Origin: Verrucomicrobiales bacterium
GTDB lineage: Bacteria; Verrucomicrobiota; Verrucomicrobiia; Limisphaerales; UBA9464
Assembly: GCA_027490985.1 (NCBI GenBank)
Contig: JAIXXC010000228.1
Location: 1-58,250 of the forward strand
Direction: 5' to 3'
DNA: 58,250 nucleotides
Below, piece after piece: positions 32,863 to 42,848 of the stretch. The position numbers and the translations under genes are program-made. A model generated the notes under the pieces. The model was not told the DNA's origin, searched no databases, and saw only the letters and a list, made by a program, of their open reading frames with translations. Every line of letters begins with the position of its first letter. Within the stretch, counting starts at the first letter, position 1.

Positions 32863-34302
32863 GTGTCGCAGTCGAACCTCTTTGAATTGGGCGGTGCATC
32901 GGGCGTGCCCGACCCGGCCAAGCCGGACGGCACGGCACTGCACGGGCTCGGTGCGGAGCGAGCGATGTCGGCAGCCCCGCTGGCCTCGCGCATGCGGCCC
33001 CGGACCCTCGAGGAATACTCCGGACAGCGCCACCTGCTGGCCCCCGGCCTGTTGCTCCGCCGGGCCATCGATGCCGACCGCATCCAGTCGCTCATCTTCT
33101 TCGGCCCTCCGGGCACCGGAAAGACCACCCTGGCCCAGATCATCGCAGCCCGCTCGAAATCCCGATTCGAGAAGCTCAATGCGGTCGAGTCGAATCTGGC
33201 CGAGATGCGCCGCGTGCTGCAGGGAGCGAACCATCGGCTTCGCAACACCGGCGAGTCCACCCTGCTCTTCATCGACGAGATCCACCGGTTCAATCGGGCC
33301 CAACAGGATGTGCTGTTGCCGGATGTGGAAAGTGGCGCGGTGAAGCTCATCGGCGCCACCACCCACAATCCGTTCTTCTTCATCAACTCGCCGCTGGTCT
33401 CCCGGTCGCAAGTCTTCGAGCTCCGCGCCCTCGAGGAATCCGACCTGCTGGACCTGTTGCGACGCGCTCTGTCGGACCCCGACCGCGGCCTCGGGCACCA
33501 ACGCATCGCCGCCGAACCCGAGGCTCTGGCCCATCTGGCCCGCATCTCGGATGGCGATGCCCGCAAGGCGTTGAACTCCATCGAGATCGCCGCACTGACC
33601 ACCCCGCCCGGCCCCGACGGGATCATCCGGATCAGTCTGGCGGTCGCCGAGGAGTGCATCCAACGCAAGGCCATCGTCTACGACGGGGATGGCGACGCCC
33701 ACTACGACACCATCAGCGCCTTCATCAAGTCGATGCGCGGCAGCGACCCCGACGCCACGCTCTACTGGTTGGCCAAGATGATCCACGCCGGCGAGGATCC
33801 CCGGTTCATCGCCCGGCGCATCATGATCCATGCGGCCGAGGATGTCGGATTGGCCGACCCGATGGCCCTCATCTTGGCCACCGCCGCCTGCCAGGCCGCG
33901 GAGGTCATCGGCTGGCCCGAGGCCCGGATTCCCATCGCCGAAGCGGCCCTCTACATCGCCACCGCCCACAAAAGCAACTCGGTGGTCAAAGCCATCGATG
34001 CGGCCCTGGAGGACATCCGATCCGGACGGACCTTGGCCGTGCCGAACCACTTGCGGGATGGGCATTACGCGGGATCCAAGGTGCTCGGACACGGCGAAGG
34101 CTACCGCTACGCCCACGATTTCCCCGGACACCATGTCACCCAGGATTATCTGGGGGCCGCCCGGCGTTTCTATGAGCCCACGACCCAGGGCCACGAGCGG
34201 AAAATCTCGGAACGGCTGGATCAATGGCGTCGGGCTTCAGCCGGGAGCCCACCGTCCTCGCCCCCTGCCCCGGGCGGTTCGTCCGAAGCACCCAAGTCCT
34301 GA
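32863..34302 (+). CDS. rarA: replication-associated recombination protein A (MgsA/RarA AAA+ ATPase)
   Basis: RPRTLEEYSGQRHLL, FFGPPGTGKTTLAQI, FIDEIHRFN; GTG start. Confidence 0.94.
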   Translation: MSQSNLFELGGASGVPDPAKPDGTALHGLGAERAMSAAPLASRMRPRTLEEYSGQRHLLAPGLLLRRAIDADRIQSLIFFGPPGTGKTTLAQIIAARSKSRFEKLNAVESNLAEMRRVLQGANHRLRNTGESTLLFIDEIHRFNRAQQDVLLPDVESGAVKLIGATTHNPFFFINSPLVSRSQVFELRALEESDLLDLLRRALSDPDRGLGHQRIAAEPEALAHLARISDGDARKALNSIEIAALTTPPGPDGIIRISLAVAEECIQRKAIVYDGDGDAHYDTISAFIKSMRGSDPDATLYWLAKMIHAGEDPRFIARRIMIHAAEDVGLADPMALILATAACQAAEVIGWPEARIPIAEAALYIATAHKSNSVVKAIDAALEDIRSGRTLAVPNHLRDGHYAGSKVLGHGEGYRYAHDFPGHHVTQDYLGAARRFYEPTTQGHERKISERLDQWRRASAGSPPSSPPAPGGSSEAPKS

Positions 34303-34357
34303 GCCCCGGATCCTGACCTCTGCCCGCAATGTCGACCACCGACGGAGGCCGTTTTTG

Positions 34358-34388
34358 CGGGCTCACGGGCTCACGGGCTCACGGCCTC
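34358..34388. repeat. 8-bp tandem repeat (cgggctca x3 plus one imperfect unit)
   Basis: direct reading of intergenic sequence. Confidence 0.8.
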
Positions 34389-34409
34389 AAATACCATCCC
34401 CGGTTTCGA

Positions 34410-34775
34410 TCAACCGAGATCGCTCCACCGTTCGATCTGTCGGCGTTCGCGCTTGGTCGGCCTCCCCAGCCCGCGTGCCCTGAATCCGGGTTCCAAGGCC
34501 TTCTGCCGCGCTTCCTCCCGGGCCTCCGGCGGGGTCAGATCCTGGGCGAACGCAGCCACATCGGGTGCCGAAACCCGACGCGGCGGGAACCCCAGCACCT
34601 TGTAGACGCGGGTGATGTCCCCGGTGCGGGCCGACACCGTTTCGCCCGCCTTGGCCTCCCGAGCCGGCTTGATCGCCACGCCATCGACCAGCACCCGCCC
34701 GTCCTTGATGGCCTCCTGGGCCAGAGACCGCGATCGGTACAACCGAATGTTCCAGAGCCACTGATCCCAGCGCAT
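34410..34775 (-). CDS. RNA-binding S4 domain protein (HslR-like)
   Basis: MRWDQWLWNIRLYRSRSLAQEAIKDGRVLVDGVAIKPAREAKAGETV...RPTKRERRQIERW. Confidence 0.88.
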   Translation of the reverse strand: MRWDQWLWNIRLYRSRSLAQEAIKDGRVLVDGVAIKPAREAKAGETVSARTGDITRVYKVLGFPPRRVSAPDVAAFAQDLTPPEAREEARQKALEPGFRARGLGRPTKRERRQIERWSDLG

Positions 34776-34945
34776 GCGGGCAGCATGAAGCATCGCGGCC
34801 GAAGCGCCAACGCTTCCGAGGGACACGCTTCCGAAGGATAGGCGGCGGGTCTCACGGACCCATCCATGAGATTTTCGCCGATGGAGCAATCGAGCAATAC
34901 CCCGAAACCCGTGCTGATAGGGAATACCTCCCCATGCTATCGGCC

Positions 34946-35158
34946 ATGAGAATCGCCATCGATGTTCCCGATGCACTCATCGCGTCACTGGACCGTGTCA
35001 GTGCGCTCGAACGACCTTCCCGGGCAGCAGTGATCCGCGATGCGATCACCGAAGACCTCAAGGTTGAATCCCTATCGGCCGCGGAAGAGGCCTTCGGGCT
35101 TTGGAAGAAGAGTCAGGTGGACGGCGTCCAATACCCCAAGTCTCTCCGTGACGAGTAG
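34946..35158 (+). CDS. ribbon-helix-helix (CopG/VapB-like) protein, apparently an orphan antitoxin
   Basis: MRIAIDVPDALIASLDRVSALERPSRAAVIRDAITEDL; C-terminal FGLWKKSQVDGVQYPKSLRDE. Confidence 0.75.
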   Translation: MRIAIDVPDALIASLDRVSALERPSRAAVIRDAITEDLKVESLSAAEEAFGLWKKSQVDGVQYPKSLRDE

Positions 35159-35296
35159 GAATGCCGATGAAGGCAGGTCTCGGCCGATCCGGATCGATTT
35201 AACGGTAAGGAAAGGAATGGCTGAAACTCACACCAGAACGACAGAGCAAAAAGAATCGGTGGTCGCAGCCGACGGGGGATTCTACGATTCCGCCCG

Positions 35297-36310
35297 ATGA
35301 GTGACCTGTCGAAGTCGCGGCTCGCAGAACTGCTCGGGGCCGCCTCCAAGGCCCGCCTGTGGGTCGTCGGAGACGTGATGCTGGACCAATTCGTCTGGGG
35401 ACGCGTGAGCCGAATCTCGCCCGAGGCCCCGGTGCCCGTCGTCGATTTCGACCGCGAACACCTCATGCCCGGGGGAGCGGCCAATGTCGCCCGGAACGTC
35501 ACGGCCCTGTCGGGCAACGCCGAGTTGGCCGGAGTGATCGGCAAGGACGAGGCCGGCCAAACCCTTCGGGAGTTGCTGGCCTCGGAGCGCATCGGTTGCC
35601 GCAGTCTGGTTTCCAGCACCCGACGCCGCACGACCACCAAGATGCGCATCGTCGCCGGCCAGCAACAAATCGTGCGGCTCGACCGCGAGACCCGCGGCGA
35701 GATCGACGAGGCCACCACCCAAGCACTGCTCACCAAACTCGAGCGTGCCCTGCCCCGGCTCGATGGGGTGGTCGTGGGCGACTACGGCAAGGGCGTCGTC
35801 ACCCAGGCCTTGCTCGATGGCATCCGGGAGCGCTGCAAACAGGCCGGATGCTGGATCAGCGTGGATCCCAAGCCGGTGCACTCGCTGGATCTGCGTGGGC
35901 TTTCCCTGATCACCCCCAACCGCAAGGAGGCCTTCGAACTGGCGGGGATCGAAGACTCGGTCCGGGCCGCCGATCCGATGGCCGACCGACCGCTGCAGGA
36001 GGCCGTCCGGAGACTCCAGGACACCCTCCGGCCCGCGTTGCTGCTGGTCACTCTGGGCGAACTCGGGATGCTGCTCTGCCGGCGCGATCAACCGCCCTTC
36101 CATGTGCCCACCGTGGCCCGCGAGGTGTTCGACGTGTCGGGCGCCGGCGACACGGTGATCGCCGCGTTCACACTGGCCATCGCGGCCGGAGCCTCGCCGA
36201 TCGAGGCCACCGTGTTCTCGAATCACGCGGCCGGCGTGGTGGTGGGCAAGCGGGGCACGGCCACCGTCAGCCCGTCGGAACTCCGCGCAACCTTCGATGA
36301 AGCCGATTGA
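35297..36310 (+). CDS. hldA: D-glycero-beta-D-manno-heptose-7-phosphate kinase (RfaE1/HldA domain only)
   Basis: VVGDVMLDQFVWGRVSRISPEAPVPVV, GGAANVARNV, DVSGAGDTVIAAF; no nucleotidyltransferase domain. Confidence 0.9.
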   Translation: MSDLSKSRLAELLGAASKARLWVVGDVMLDQFVWGRVSRISPEAPVPVVDFDREHLMPGGAANVARNVTALSGNAELAGVIGKDEAGQTLRELLASERIGCRSLVSSTRRRTTTKMRIVAGQQQIVRLDRETRGEIDEATTQALLTKLERALPRLDGVVVGDYGKGVVTQALLDGIRERCKQAGCWISVDPKPVHSLDLRGLSLITPNRKEAFELAGIEDSVRAADPMADRPLQEAVRRLQDTLRPALLLVTLGELGMLLCRRDQPPFHVPTVAREVFDVSGAGDTVIAAFTLAIAAGASPIEATVFSNHAAGVVVGKRGTATVSPSELRATFDEAD

Positions 36311-36314
36311 CCCC

Positions 36315-36869
36315 ATGAGACCGGCCATTTTCCTCGATCGCGACGGAACCCTGATCGTTGAAAAGCACTACCTGCACCGCCCCGAAGAGGTCGAGATCTT
36401 CGCCGAGGCCGCCCCCGCCCTGCGCCGGTTGAGTCAGGCCGGCTTCGCGCTGGTGGTGGTCACCAACCAGTCCGGTGTGGGCCGGGGCTACTACACCGAG
36501 GCCGATGTCCACCGGGTGCACGATCACATCCGCACCGAGATGGCCCGGGCCGGAGTCGAGTTCCTCAAGTTCTACTCGGCCTTCGAGGCCCCGGACCAAC
36601 CGAGCCGCGGCCGAAAACCCTCGCCGCAGTACCTCTGGGACGCACGCGATGAATTCCAGCTGGACCTCGCGGGCAGCTACATGGTCGGCGACAAGCGCAT
36701 CGATCTGGAGGCCGGCTGGAATGCCGGAGTGAAGCGGAGCATCCTGGTTCGCACCGGGTACGGCGCTGAACTGGAACGCCAAGAGGGCTCCTCGCTCGAT
36801 CCGGCGATCGTGGTCGACGGTTGGCGCCAGGTGGCCGACCGGATCCTGTCGCTCGACACCCCCCGCTGA
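36315..36869 (+). CDS. gmhB: D-glycero-beta-D-manno-heptose 1,7-bisphosphate 7-phosphatase
   Basis: RPAIFLDRDGTLIVEKHYLHRPEEVE, VTNQSGVGRGYY, MVGDKRIDLEAG. Confidence 0.92.
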   Translation: MRPAIFLDRDGTLIVEKHYLHRPEEVEIFAEAAPALRRLSQAGFALVVVTNQSGVGRGYYTEADVHRVHDHIRTEMARAGVEFLKFYSAFEAPDQPSRGRKPSPQYLWDARDEFQLDLAGSYMVGDKRIDLEAGWNAGVKRSILVRTGYGAELERQEGSSLDPAIVVDGWRQVADRILSLDTPR

Positions 36870-36878
36870 ACAAGTCCT

Positions 36879-37271
36879 TCAGCACTCCCGGGCCCCGGGA
36901 ACTTCCATCCTGAAACGCGGGATGCGAACCACCACCCGTCGCCCGGAATCGTCCACCCCGAGGTAGGCCCCTTCGGCCACGGCCGAATGGGTCCCGATGA
37001 TGTGACGGCTGTTGTAGCTGAACTTGCCACCGGGCGGAATGACCGGGGTTTCACCGACCACGCCATCGCCCTCGACCACCAGCACCGTGTCGTCTTCGTG
37101 GGTGACCACCCACTTGCGTCCGCGGATCGTCACCGGCACCGGCGACTGATTGTGGATCGAGATGAAATAGATGAAGGAATGCGGTTTGTCGGACTGGTCG
37201 GCCCCGAGCCGCTGATAGAGCAGGCGGTCCACCGTGACCTTCAGTCCGGGCAACTCGATCAGTTCTCCCAT
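36879..37271 (-). CDS. apaG: ApaG (DUF525) family protein
   Basis: FIYFISIHNQSPVPVTIRGRKWVVTHEDDTVLVVEGDGVVGETPVIPPGGKFSYNS; the exact start codon is uncertain (ORF runs to 37316). Confidence 0.9.
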   Translation of the reverse strand: MGELIELPGLKVTVDRLLYQRLGADQSDKPHSFIYFISIHNQSPVPVTIRGRKWVVTHEDDTVLVVEGDGVVGETPVIPPGGKFSYNSRHIIGTHSAVAEGAYLGVDDSGRRVVVRIPRFRMEVPGAREC

Positions 37272-37405
37272 GGTTCCCATCTGAGCGGATCCTAGACCCG
37301 GAGGGTGGATTGACAAGAACCCGGTCCCCTCTTTCGAAAGCCGGTGCGCTTGGGCGTGGCTTCCCGATGACGGGCGCGATACGGTCGCCCGCGACGTTCG
37401 ACACC

Positions 37406-38767
37406 ATGCCCAGCGTTTACATCAAGACCTACGGTTGCCAGATGAACGAACGGGACAGCGAGGCTGTCTCGGCCCAACTCCTGGCCCGCGGCTATTCTCT
37501 GGCCGCTTCCGAAAACCAGGCCGACGTCGTGCTGCTGAACACCTGCAGTGTGCGCGACATGGCCGAGCAGAAGGCCCTGAGCAAGATGCAGAATGTCATC
37601 GGCGTGGACCGCAAGCGCGGCGGGCGCCAGATCCTCGGATTCCTGGGCTGCATGGCGCAGAGCCGGGGCGGCGAACTCATCGACCAACTCCCCGACGTGG
37701 ACCTGGTGCTCGGCACCCAGAAGACCCACCGGACCGGCGAATACCTCGATGCGCTGTTGTCGGGATCCCGCGACAAGGTCGTCGATACGGCCGAGGAAAC
37801 CGGCAGCGAGTCGGCCATCCGCGAGCACCTGGGCCACGGCATCGGCAACGATTCGCGCCCGGTCACCGCGTTCGTGAGCATCATGCAGGGCTGCAATCAG
37901 CACTGCACCTTCTGCATCGTCCCATCCACACGGGGCGAGGAGCGCAGCCGGCCCATGGACGACATCGTGGCCGAATGCCGCGAACTGGCCGCCCGCGGCG
38001 TCCGTGAGATCACCCTGCTCGGCCAGATCGTGACCAGCTACGGCCGCCGGATGTACCCGGTGCAGGACGGCCGCAGCGCCTTCGTGCAACTCATCGAGGC
38101 GGTGCACGCCATCGAAGGCATCGATCGGATCCGCTTCACCTCGCCGCACCCCAAGGGCTACGGCGACGACCTGGTCGAGGCCTACGGACGGCTCCCCAAG
38201 CTCGTCGAGAGTGCACATCTGCCCGTCCAGAGCGGCTCGAACCGCCTGCTCAAGCTCATGCACCGGGGATACACCCGGGAGCGTTTCCTCGAGATCATCG
38301 CCAAGTTGCGGGCCGTGCGCCCCGACATCGGCCTGAGCACCGACATCATCGTGGGCTTCCCGGGCGAGACCGAAGAGGACTTCCTGGAGACGCTGTCGCT
38401 GTGCCAAGAGATCCAATTCGACCAGGCGTTCCTGTTCAAATACAGCCGGCGGCGGGATACGCCGGCCGCGGCGATGCCCGACCAGTTGGCCGAGGAGGTC
38501 ATCGAGGATCGGCACCAGCGCCTCTTGGCCGAGATCAACCGGATGGCCATGGCCAAGTTCGAGGCGCACGTCGGTGGACTGGTCGAAGTGCTCGTCGAGG
38601 GGCCCAGCCACCGCAACCCGGCCCGCTACGAAGGCCGGACACGCACCAACAAGATCGCCGTCTTCGAAGGCTCCCCCCGTCATCACGGGCAGATCCTCAA
38701 CCTGCGGATCGAACGCGTGGGCAGCTTCACGCTCTACGGCAACCCAGCGATTCTCGGCCTCGACTGA
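37406..38767 (+). CDS. miaB: tRNA-2-methylthio-N6-dimethylallyladenosine synthase
   Basis: YIKTYGCQMNERDSE, MQGCNQHCTFCIVPSTRGEERSR, C-terminal TRAM-like region. Confidence 0.93.
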   Translation: MPSVYIKTYGCQMNERDSEAVSAQLLARGYSLAASENQADVVLLNTCSVRDMAEQKALSKMQNVIGVDRKRGGRQILGFLGCMAQSRGGELIDQLPDVDLVLGTQKTHRTGEYLDALLSGSRDKVVDTAEETGSESAIREHLGHGIGNDSRPVTAFVSIMQGCNQHCTFCIVPSTRGEERSRPMDDIVAECRELAARGVREITLLGQIVTSYGRRMYPVQDGRSAFVQLIEAVHAIEGIDRIRFTSPHPKGYGDDLVEAYGRLPKLVESAHLPVQSGSNRLLKLMHRGYTRERFLEIIAKLRAVRPDIGLSTDIIVGFPGETEEDFLETLSLCQEIQFDQAFLFKYSRRRDTPAAAMPDQLAEEVIEDRHQRLLAEINRMAMAKFEAHVGGLVEVLVEGPSHRNPARYEGRTRTNKIAVFEGSPRHHGQILNLRIERVGSFTLYGNPAILGLD

Positions 38768-38785
38768 GCGGCTCGGCCCCGCCTC

Positions 38786-39682
38786 TCACCGGGACAGCAG
38801 GACGAGATACCGTTGGAGACGCTGCGACTCCGCGGCGTCGCGCCGCTCCTGATGGATCACATGCAGGTTCGCGATCATCCGCTGGAGACAGCGTCGGGCC
38901 GTGATCGGTTGGAGGAGAATGGACCCGTCGGACTCCGGCAACGCGAAGTGCGCCAGACGTTGACGGGCCTCGGAGCGGGTCACCAAACGCCCCCCGTGGA
39001 AGGCATCGATGAGCCACTCCCCCTGCGCATCCTGATAGCGACAGAGGAAATGCCCCGGCATCCCGATGCCCACCACCGGAAGCCCCAGACGCCGGGCCAC
39101 GAACTGATACAGACAACACAGCGTGATGGGGATGCCCCGCCGACGGTCGATGACCCGGTCCATGTAGCTGTTGTCGGGATCGAAATACTGCTCGGAATTG
39201 CCCCGAAATCCGTGTTCCCCGAAGAGCACGGCATTCAGAGCAGCAATCACTCCCGCCCCGTCCGTGGCGGCTTCCACCGCCGGCGCGGCGACCTGGGCCC
39301 ACCCATCCAACTGAGCCTGGTAGGCCTCGATCGGGGCCTCGGGGTTGCGGGTCCGGGCGAGCATCCAGACGGCTTCTTCGAGGTCGAAGTGCTCCCCGTG
39401 GCCGGCGCAGAACTCGAGGAATTCCCGATCGGCATCGATCCTCGCCCGGGCATCCCACAGTTCCCGGACGCGAGCCCGGATCACCGGATCGCCATGCAGC
39501 CGGTGGGCCTTCAACCACGGCTGGGGACGCCCCCGCGGAGCCAACTGTTCCCGGATGGTCTCGACCACCGTGGGATCGTCATCGCCCAGCAGAGTGAGCA
39601 AGGCCCGCTGTCGAACGGCCGATGGAGCCGATGAGGCCGATGGAGCCGGGCAACCTTCCGTGGTGGCTCCATCGGGATTCAT
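38786..39682 (-). CDS. SirB1 family transglutaminase-like/TPR protein
   Basis: NAVLFGEHGFRGNSEQYFDPDNSYMDRVIDRRRGIPITLCCLYQFVARRLGLPVVGIGMPGHFL. Confidence 0.9.
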   Translation of the reverse strand: MNPDGATTEGCPAPSASSAPSAVRQRALLTLLGDDDPTVVETIREQLAPRGRPQPWLKAHRLHGDPVIRARVRELWDARARIDADREFLEFCAGHGEHFDLEEAVWMLARTRNPEAPIEAYQAQLDGWAQVAAPAVEAATDGAGVIAALNAVLFGEHGFRGNSEQYFDPDNSYMDRVIDRRRGIPITLCCLYQFVARRLGLPVVGIGMPGHFLCRYQDAQGEWLIDAFHGGRLVTRSEARQRLAHFALPESDGSILLQPITARRCLQRMIANLHVIHQERRDAAESQRLQRYLVLLSR

Positions 39683-41064
39683 GCGGCATCGAACATCTTT
39701 CCCGGATTGAGAATCCCCTGCGGGTCGAGCTCCCGCCGGAGCCCCCGCATCACCCGCATGGAGGCGTCGCCCAGGAACTTCGGCAGGAACTCCTTCTTGG
39801 CCACGCCGATGCCATGCTCACCGGTGATCGTGCCTCCGAGGCGGATGGCCTCGTCGAAGATTTCCCGGAAGGCCACATGCACCCGGTGCATTTCTTCGGT
39901 GTTGCGCTCGTCGGTCAGGAACGTGGGATGGAGATTGCCGTCTCCCATGTGACCAAAGGTGCCGATGCGGAGCCGGTGCTTCTTGGCCACCTGGTCGACA
40001 AAGCGGATCATCCGGGCCAACTCGCTGCGGGGCACGGTGGCGTCTTCGAGGATGGTCGTCGGCGACACCCGGGCCAGCGCGCTGAAGGCCGAACGACGCG
40101 CACCGGCCAGCGCATTGGCCTCGGCCTCGGTGGCCGCCTTGCGAACCTCCCGACACCCGTTGGCCCGGGCGATCTCTTCCATGCGAGCGGCTTCTTCAGC
40201 CACCTGGGCCGGATGACCGTCGGTTTCCATGAGCAGCAGGGCCTCGCAATCGGGGAGCCCGATCTTGGCGTAGTCTTCGACGCACCGGAGGGTGGTCCGG
40301 TCGAGGAACTCGAGGGTGCAGGGGATGATCTTGGCGGCGATGATGTCGGAGACCGTCTGGGCGGCCGCATCCATCGCATCGAAGGTGGCCATCAGGGTCT
40401 GCTTGGCCGCGGGCTGCGGGATGAGCCGGAGCAGCACCCGGGTGATCACGCCGAGGGTTCCCTCGCTGCCGATGAAGAGGTCTTTCAGGGAATACCCGGC
40501 GACGTCCTTCACGCACTTGTTGCCCGTGAAGAGGATCTCGCCGTCGGGCAGGACGACTTCCAGGCCCATCACGTAATTGCGGGTGATGCCGTACTTGAGC
40601 CCACGCAAACCGCCAGAATTCTCGGCCACGTTGCCGCCGATGGTGCTGATCTTCATCGAACCCGGATCGGGCGGATAGAACAGGCCGGCCGCCGCCGCCG
40701 CCTCGGCGATTTGCAGCGTGGTGGCCCCGGGTTCGGCCAGCAGGGTCAGGTTGGCCCGATCGACCTCCAGGATGCGGTTCATGTGCACCGTGCATAGGAC
40801 GATGCACCCGGGCACCGGCAGCGATCCCCCGCTCAGGCCCGTGCCGGAGCCCCGGGTGACCACGGGGGTTTTCGTGCGTTGGGCCAGACGCAGGACGGCC
40901 TGGATCTCGGCCGCGGTCCGCACAAACACCACACAACCGGGTTGCTGGGTCAGGGCGGCCGTACCGTCGAAGGCGTAGACCATCAGGTCTTCGGCCGAGG
41001 TGAGGACCGATCCGGGCCCGAGAAGCCCCACCAGTTCGGAGATGATTTCGGGGGAACACGCCAT
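39679..41064 (-). CDS. FAD-binding glycolate oxidase subunit GlcD-like
   Basis: TRGSGTGLSGGSLPVPGCIVL, GNVAENSGGLRGLKYGITRNYV, GHMGDGNLHPTFL, GEHGIGVAKKEFL. Confidence 0.93.
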   Translation of the reverse strand: MACSPEIISELVGLLGPGSVLTSAEDLMVYAFDGTAALTQQPGCVVFVRTAAEIQAVLRLAQRTKTPVVTRGSGTGLSGGSLPVPGCIVLCTVHMNRILEVDRANLTLLAEPGATTLQIAEAAAAAGLFYPPDPGSMKISTIGGNVAENSGGLRGLKYGITRNYVMGLEVVLPDGEILFTGNKCVKDVAGYSLKDLFIGSEGTLGVITRVLLRLIPQPAAKQTLMATFDAMDAAAQTVSDIIAAKIIPCTLEFLDRTTLRCVEDYAKIGLPDCEALLLMETDGHPAQVAEEAARMEEIARANGCREVRKAATEAEANALAGARRSAFSALARVSPTTILEDATVPRSELARMIRFVDQVAKKHRLRIGTFGHMGDGNLHPTFLTDERNTEEMHRVHVAFREIFDEAIRLGGTITGEHGIGVAKKEFLPKFLGDASMRVMRGLRRELDPQGILNPGKMFDAA

Positions 41065-41067
41065 GGT

Positions 41068-41721
41068 TCAGGCCTGGTTGGAGGGGGCTTTACGGGCCTT
41101 CCACGCTTCCCACACCACGGGCAGCACCGACACGAAGATGATGCCGAGCACGATCAGCTCGAAGCGCTTCTTCACGAATTCCAACTGTCCGAGAAACCAC
41201 CCCGCCGGGAGGATCAAGCCGACCCAGGCCAGCGCCCCGACGGCATTGACGAACATGAACCGCGACCGGTTCATCGCCCCCATGCCCGCCACGAACGGCG
41301 CGAAGGTGCGCACGATCGGAACGAACCGGGCCAGGATGACGGTCTTGCCCCCGTACACCTCGAAAAACCGCTGCGTCTTCTGCAGATACTCGGGCCGGAT
41401 GATCTTCGGAAATCGTCGGGTCAGATAACCGCCGGCAAACCGCCCCACCGAATAATTCACCGCGTCTCCGATGACGGCGGCGACGACCATCAAGGCCCCG
41501 GCCACCCAGACATTGAGACCCGAGGCCGGATTGGCCGCCACCGCGCCCACGGCGAAGAGCAGCGAATCACCCGGGAGCACCGGGGTGAACACCAACCCTG
41601 TCTCGGCGAAGATGATCAGGAAGAGGATGCCATAGACCCACGCGCCATGATCGCTGGTGAGTCGATACAGGTGGTCCTGCAGGTGCAGCACCACGTCGAG
41701 GAAAGCTTTGATGAGGTCCAT
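41068..41721 (-). CDS. DedA/VTT family membrane protein
   Basis: FAETGLVFTPVLPGDSLLFAVGA, RFVPIVRTFAPFVAGMGAMNRSRF. Confidence 0.92.
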   Translation of the reverse strand: MDLIKAFLDVVLHLQDHLYRLTSDHGAWVYGILFLIIFAETGLVFTPVLPGDSLLFAVGAVAANPASGLNVWVAGALMVVAAVIGDAVNYSVGRFAGGYLTRRFPKIIRPEYLQKTQRFFEVYGGKTVILARFVPIVRTFAPFVAGMGAMNRSRFMFVNAVGALAWVGLILPAGWFLGQLEFVKKRFELIVLGIIFVSVLPVVWEAWKARKAPSNQA

Positions 41722-41756
41722 GACGGGAAAGGGTTCTCGGAGTCGAGTTGGCGGGC

Positions 41757-42080
41757 TCAACGGCTCGGCGCAGCACCGCCGGCACCACGAACCTCGTCGA
41801 CTTCCTGCGTCTCCAATCGGATCGAGCGCCGGATGAACACCCAGGCGATGGCCCAGACGAAGGGGAAGAACAGCACCCCGAGCACCAGCCACGAGAGGGT
41901 GAACCCACCGACTCGACGGGCCATCTGATCCGGAGCCAGGTAATTGAGGAGGGGCAACCCCACCAAGGCCAACAGGAACGCGCTCGCGCACAGGATCGAC
42001 AAGGTCAACTGCCGCCGCATCAAACGATGAAGGAAGGCTTCGGAATGGATGTCCCGGTCGGGAGGGGCGGGGTCGGACAT
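41757..42080 (-). CDS. DUF485-like small membrane protein
   Basis: RLMRRQLTLSILCASAFLLALVGLPLLNYLAP...WLVLGVLFFPFVWAIAWVFIRRS. Confidence 0.6.
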   Translation of the reverse strand: MSDPAPPDRDIHSEAFLHRLMRRQLTLSILCASAFLLALVGLPLLNYLAPDQMARRVGGFTLSWLVLGVLFFPFVWAIAWVFIRRSIRLETQEVDEVRGAGGAAPSR

Positions 42081-42194
42081 GAGCGCAGGATGGGGCGAAA
42101 GCCCGACCGCCGTCCAAGCGATTTGCAGGCGGCTCCAGGGAATCACCGGTGGACGACCGTTGCCCGGACCCGAATCGCCCCACAGGATTCCCCC

Positions 42195-42779
42195 ATGAAG
42201 GTGACAGTCTATTGCGCATCGAGTTCGGCAGCCCATCCGGACTATGCGCAGGCGGCCCATGACTTCGGAGGCCTCTTGGCCCGCGCTGGCGCAACCACGG
42301 TCTACGGGGGCGGCGCCATCGGATCGATGGGGCGTCTGGCCGACGGAGCCCTGGCCGCGGGCGGGCGCGTGATCGGCATCCTGCCCCGGTTCATGGGAGA
42401 CCTCGAGTGGGCGCATCCGCGACTGAGCGAGGTGATCTGGACCGAGACCATGGCCGAGCGCAAACAACGGCTGGCCAGCGAAGGCGACGCCATGGTGACC
42501 TTGCCCGGCGGCACCGGCACGCTCGAGGAACTGCTCGAAGTGCTGACCCTGAAACGCCTGGGGCTGCTGTTGAAGCCGGTGATCATCGTCAATCAGCGCG
42601 GGTTCTACGCCCCACTGCTCCGCCTGCTCGACGACTGCGTGGCCGAATCGTTCATGCATCCCCGGCATCGGGAGATGTGGACCGTCGTGGACCGGGTGGA
42701 TCAGGTCATTCCGGCCATCGAGTCCAGCCCGGCCTGGACTGCCGAGGCCCGGGATTTCGCTGTCCAGAAATCGCTCTGA
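42195..42779 (+). CDS. LOG family / TIGR00730 Rossmann-fold protein
   Basis: VYCASSSAAHPDYAQAA, GGGAIGSMGRLADGAL, LPGGTGTLEELLEVLTLKRLG. Confidence 0.93.
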   Translation: MKVTVYCASSSAAHPDYAQAAHDFGGLLARAGATTVYGGGAIGSMGRLADGALAAGGRVIGILPRFMGDLEWAHPRLSEVIWTETMAERKQRLASEGDAMVTLPGGTGTLEELLEVLTLKRLGLLLKPVIIVNQRGFYAPLLRLLDDCVAESFMHPRHREMWTVVDRVDQVIPAIESSPAWTAEARDFAVQKSL

Positions 42780-42848
42780 TCCCATTCGCCCTCCGTTCAC
42801 TCCCGTTCCGGCTTGCGGCCGACCGAGCGACGGGCGGAGGCTCGTCCC

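Noticed and set aside
34358-34388. 8-bp tandem repeat as a phase-variation tract
   Set aside because: Lies in a convergent intergenic region, not in a promoter or frame; few units
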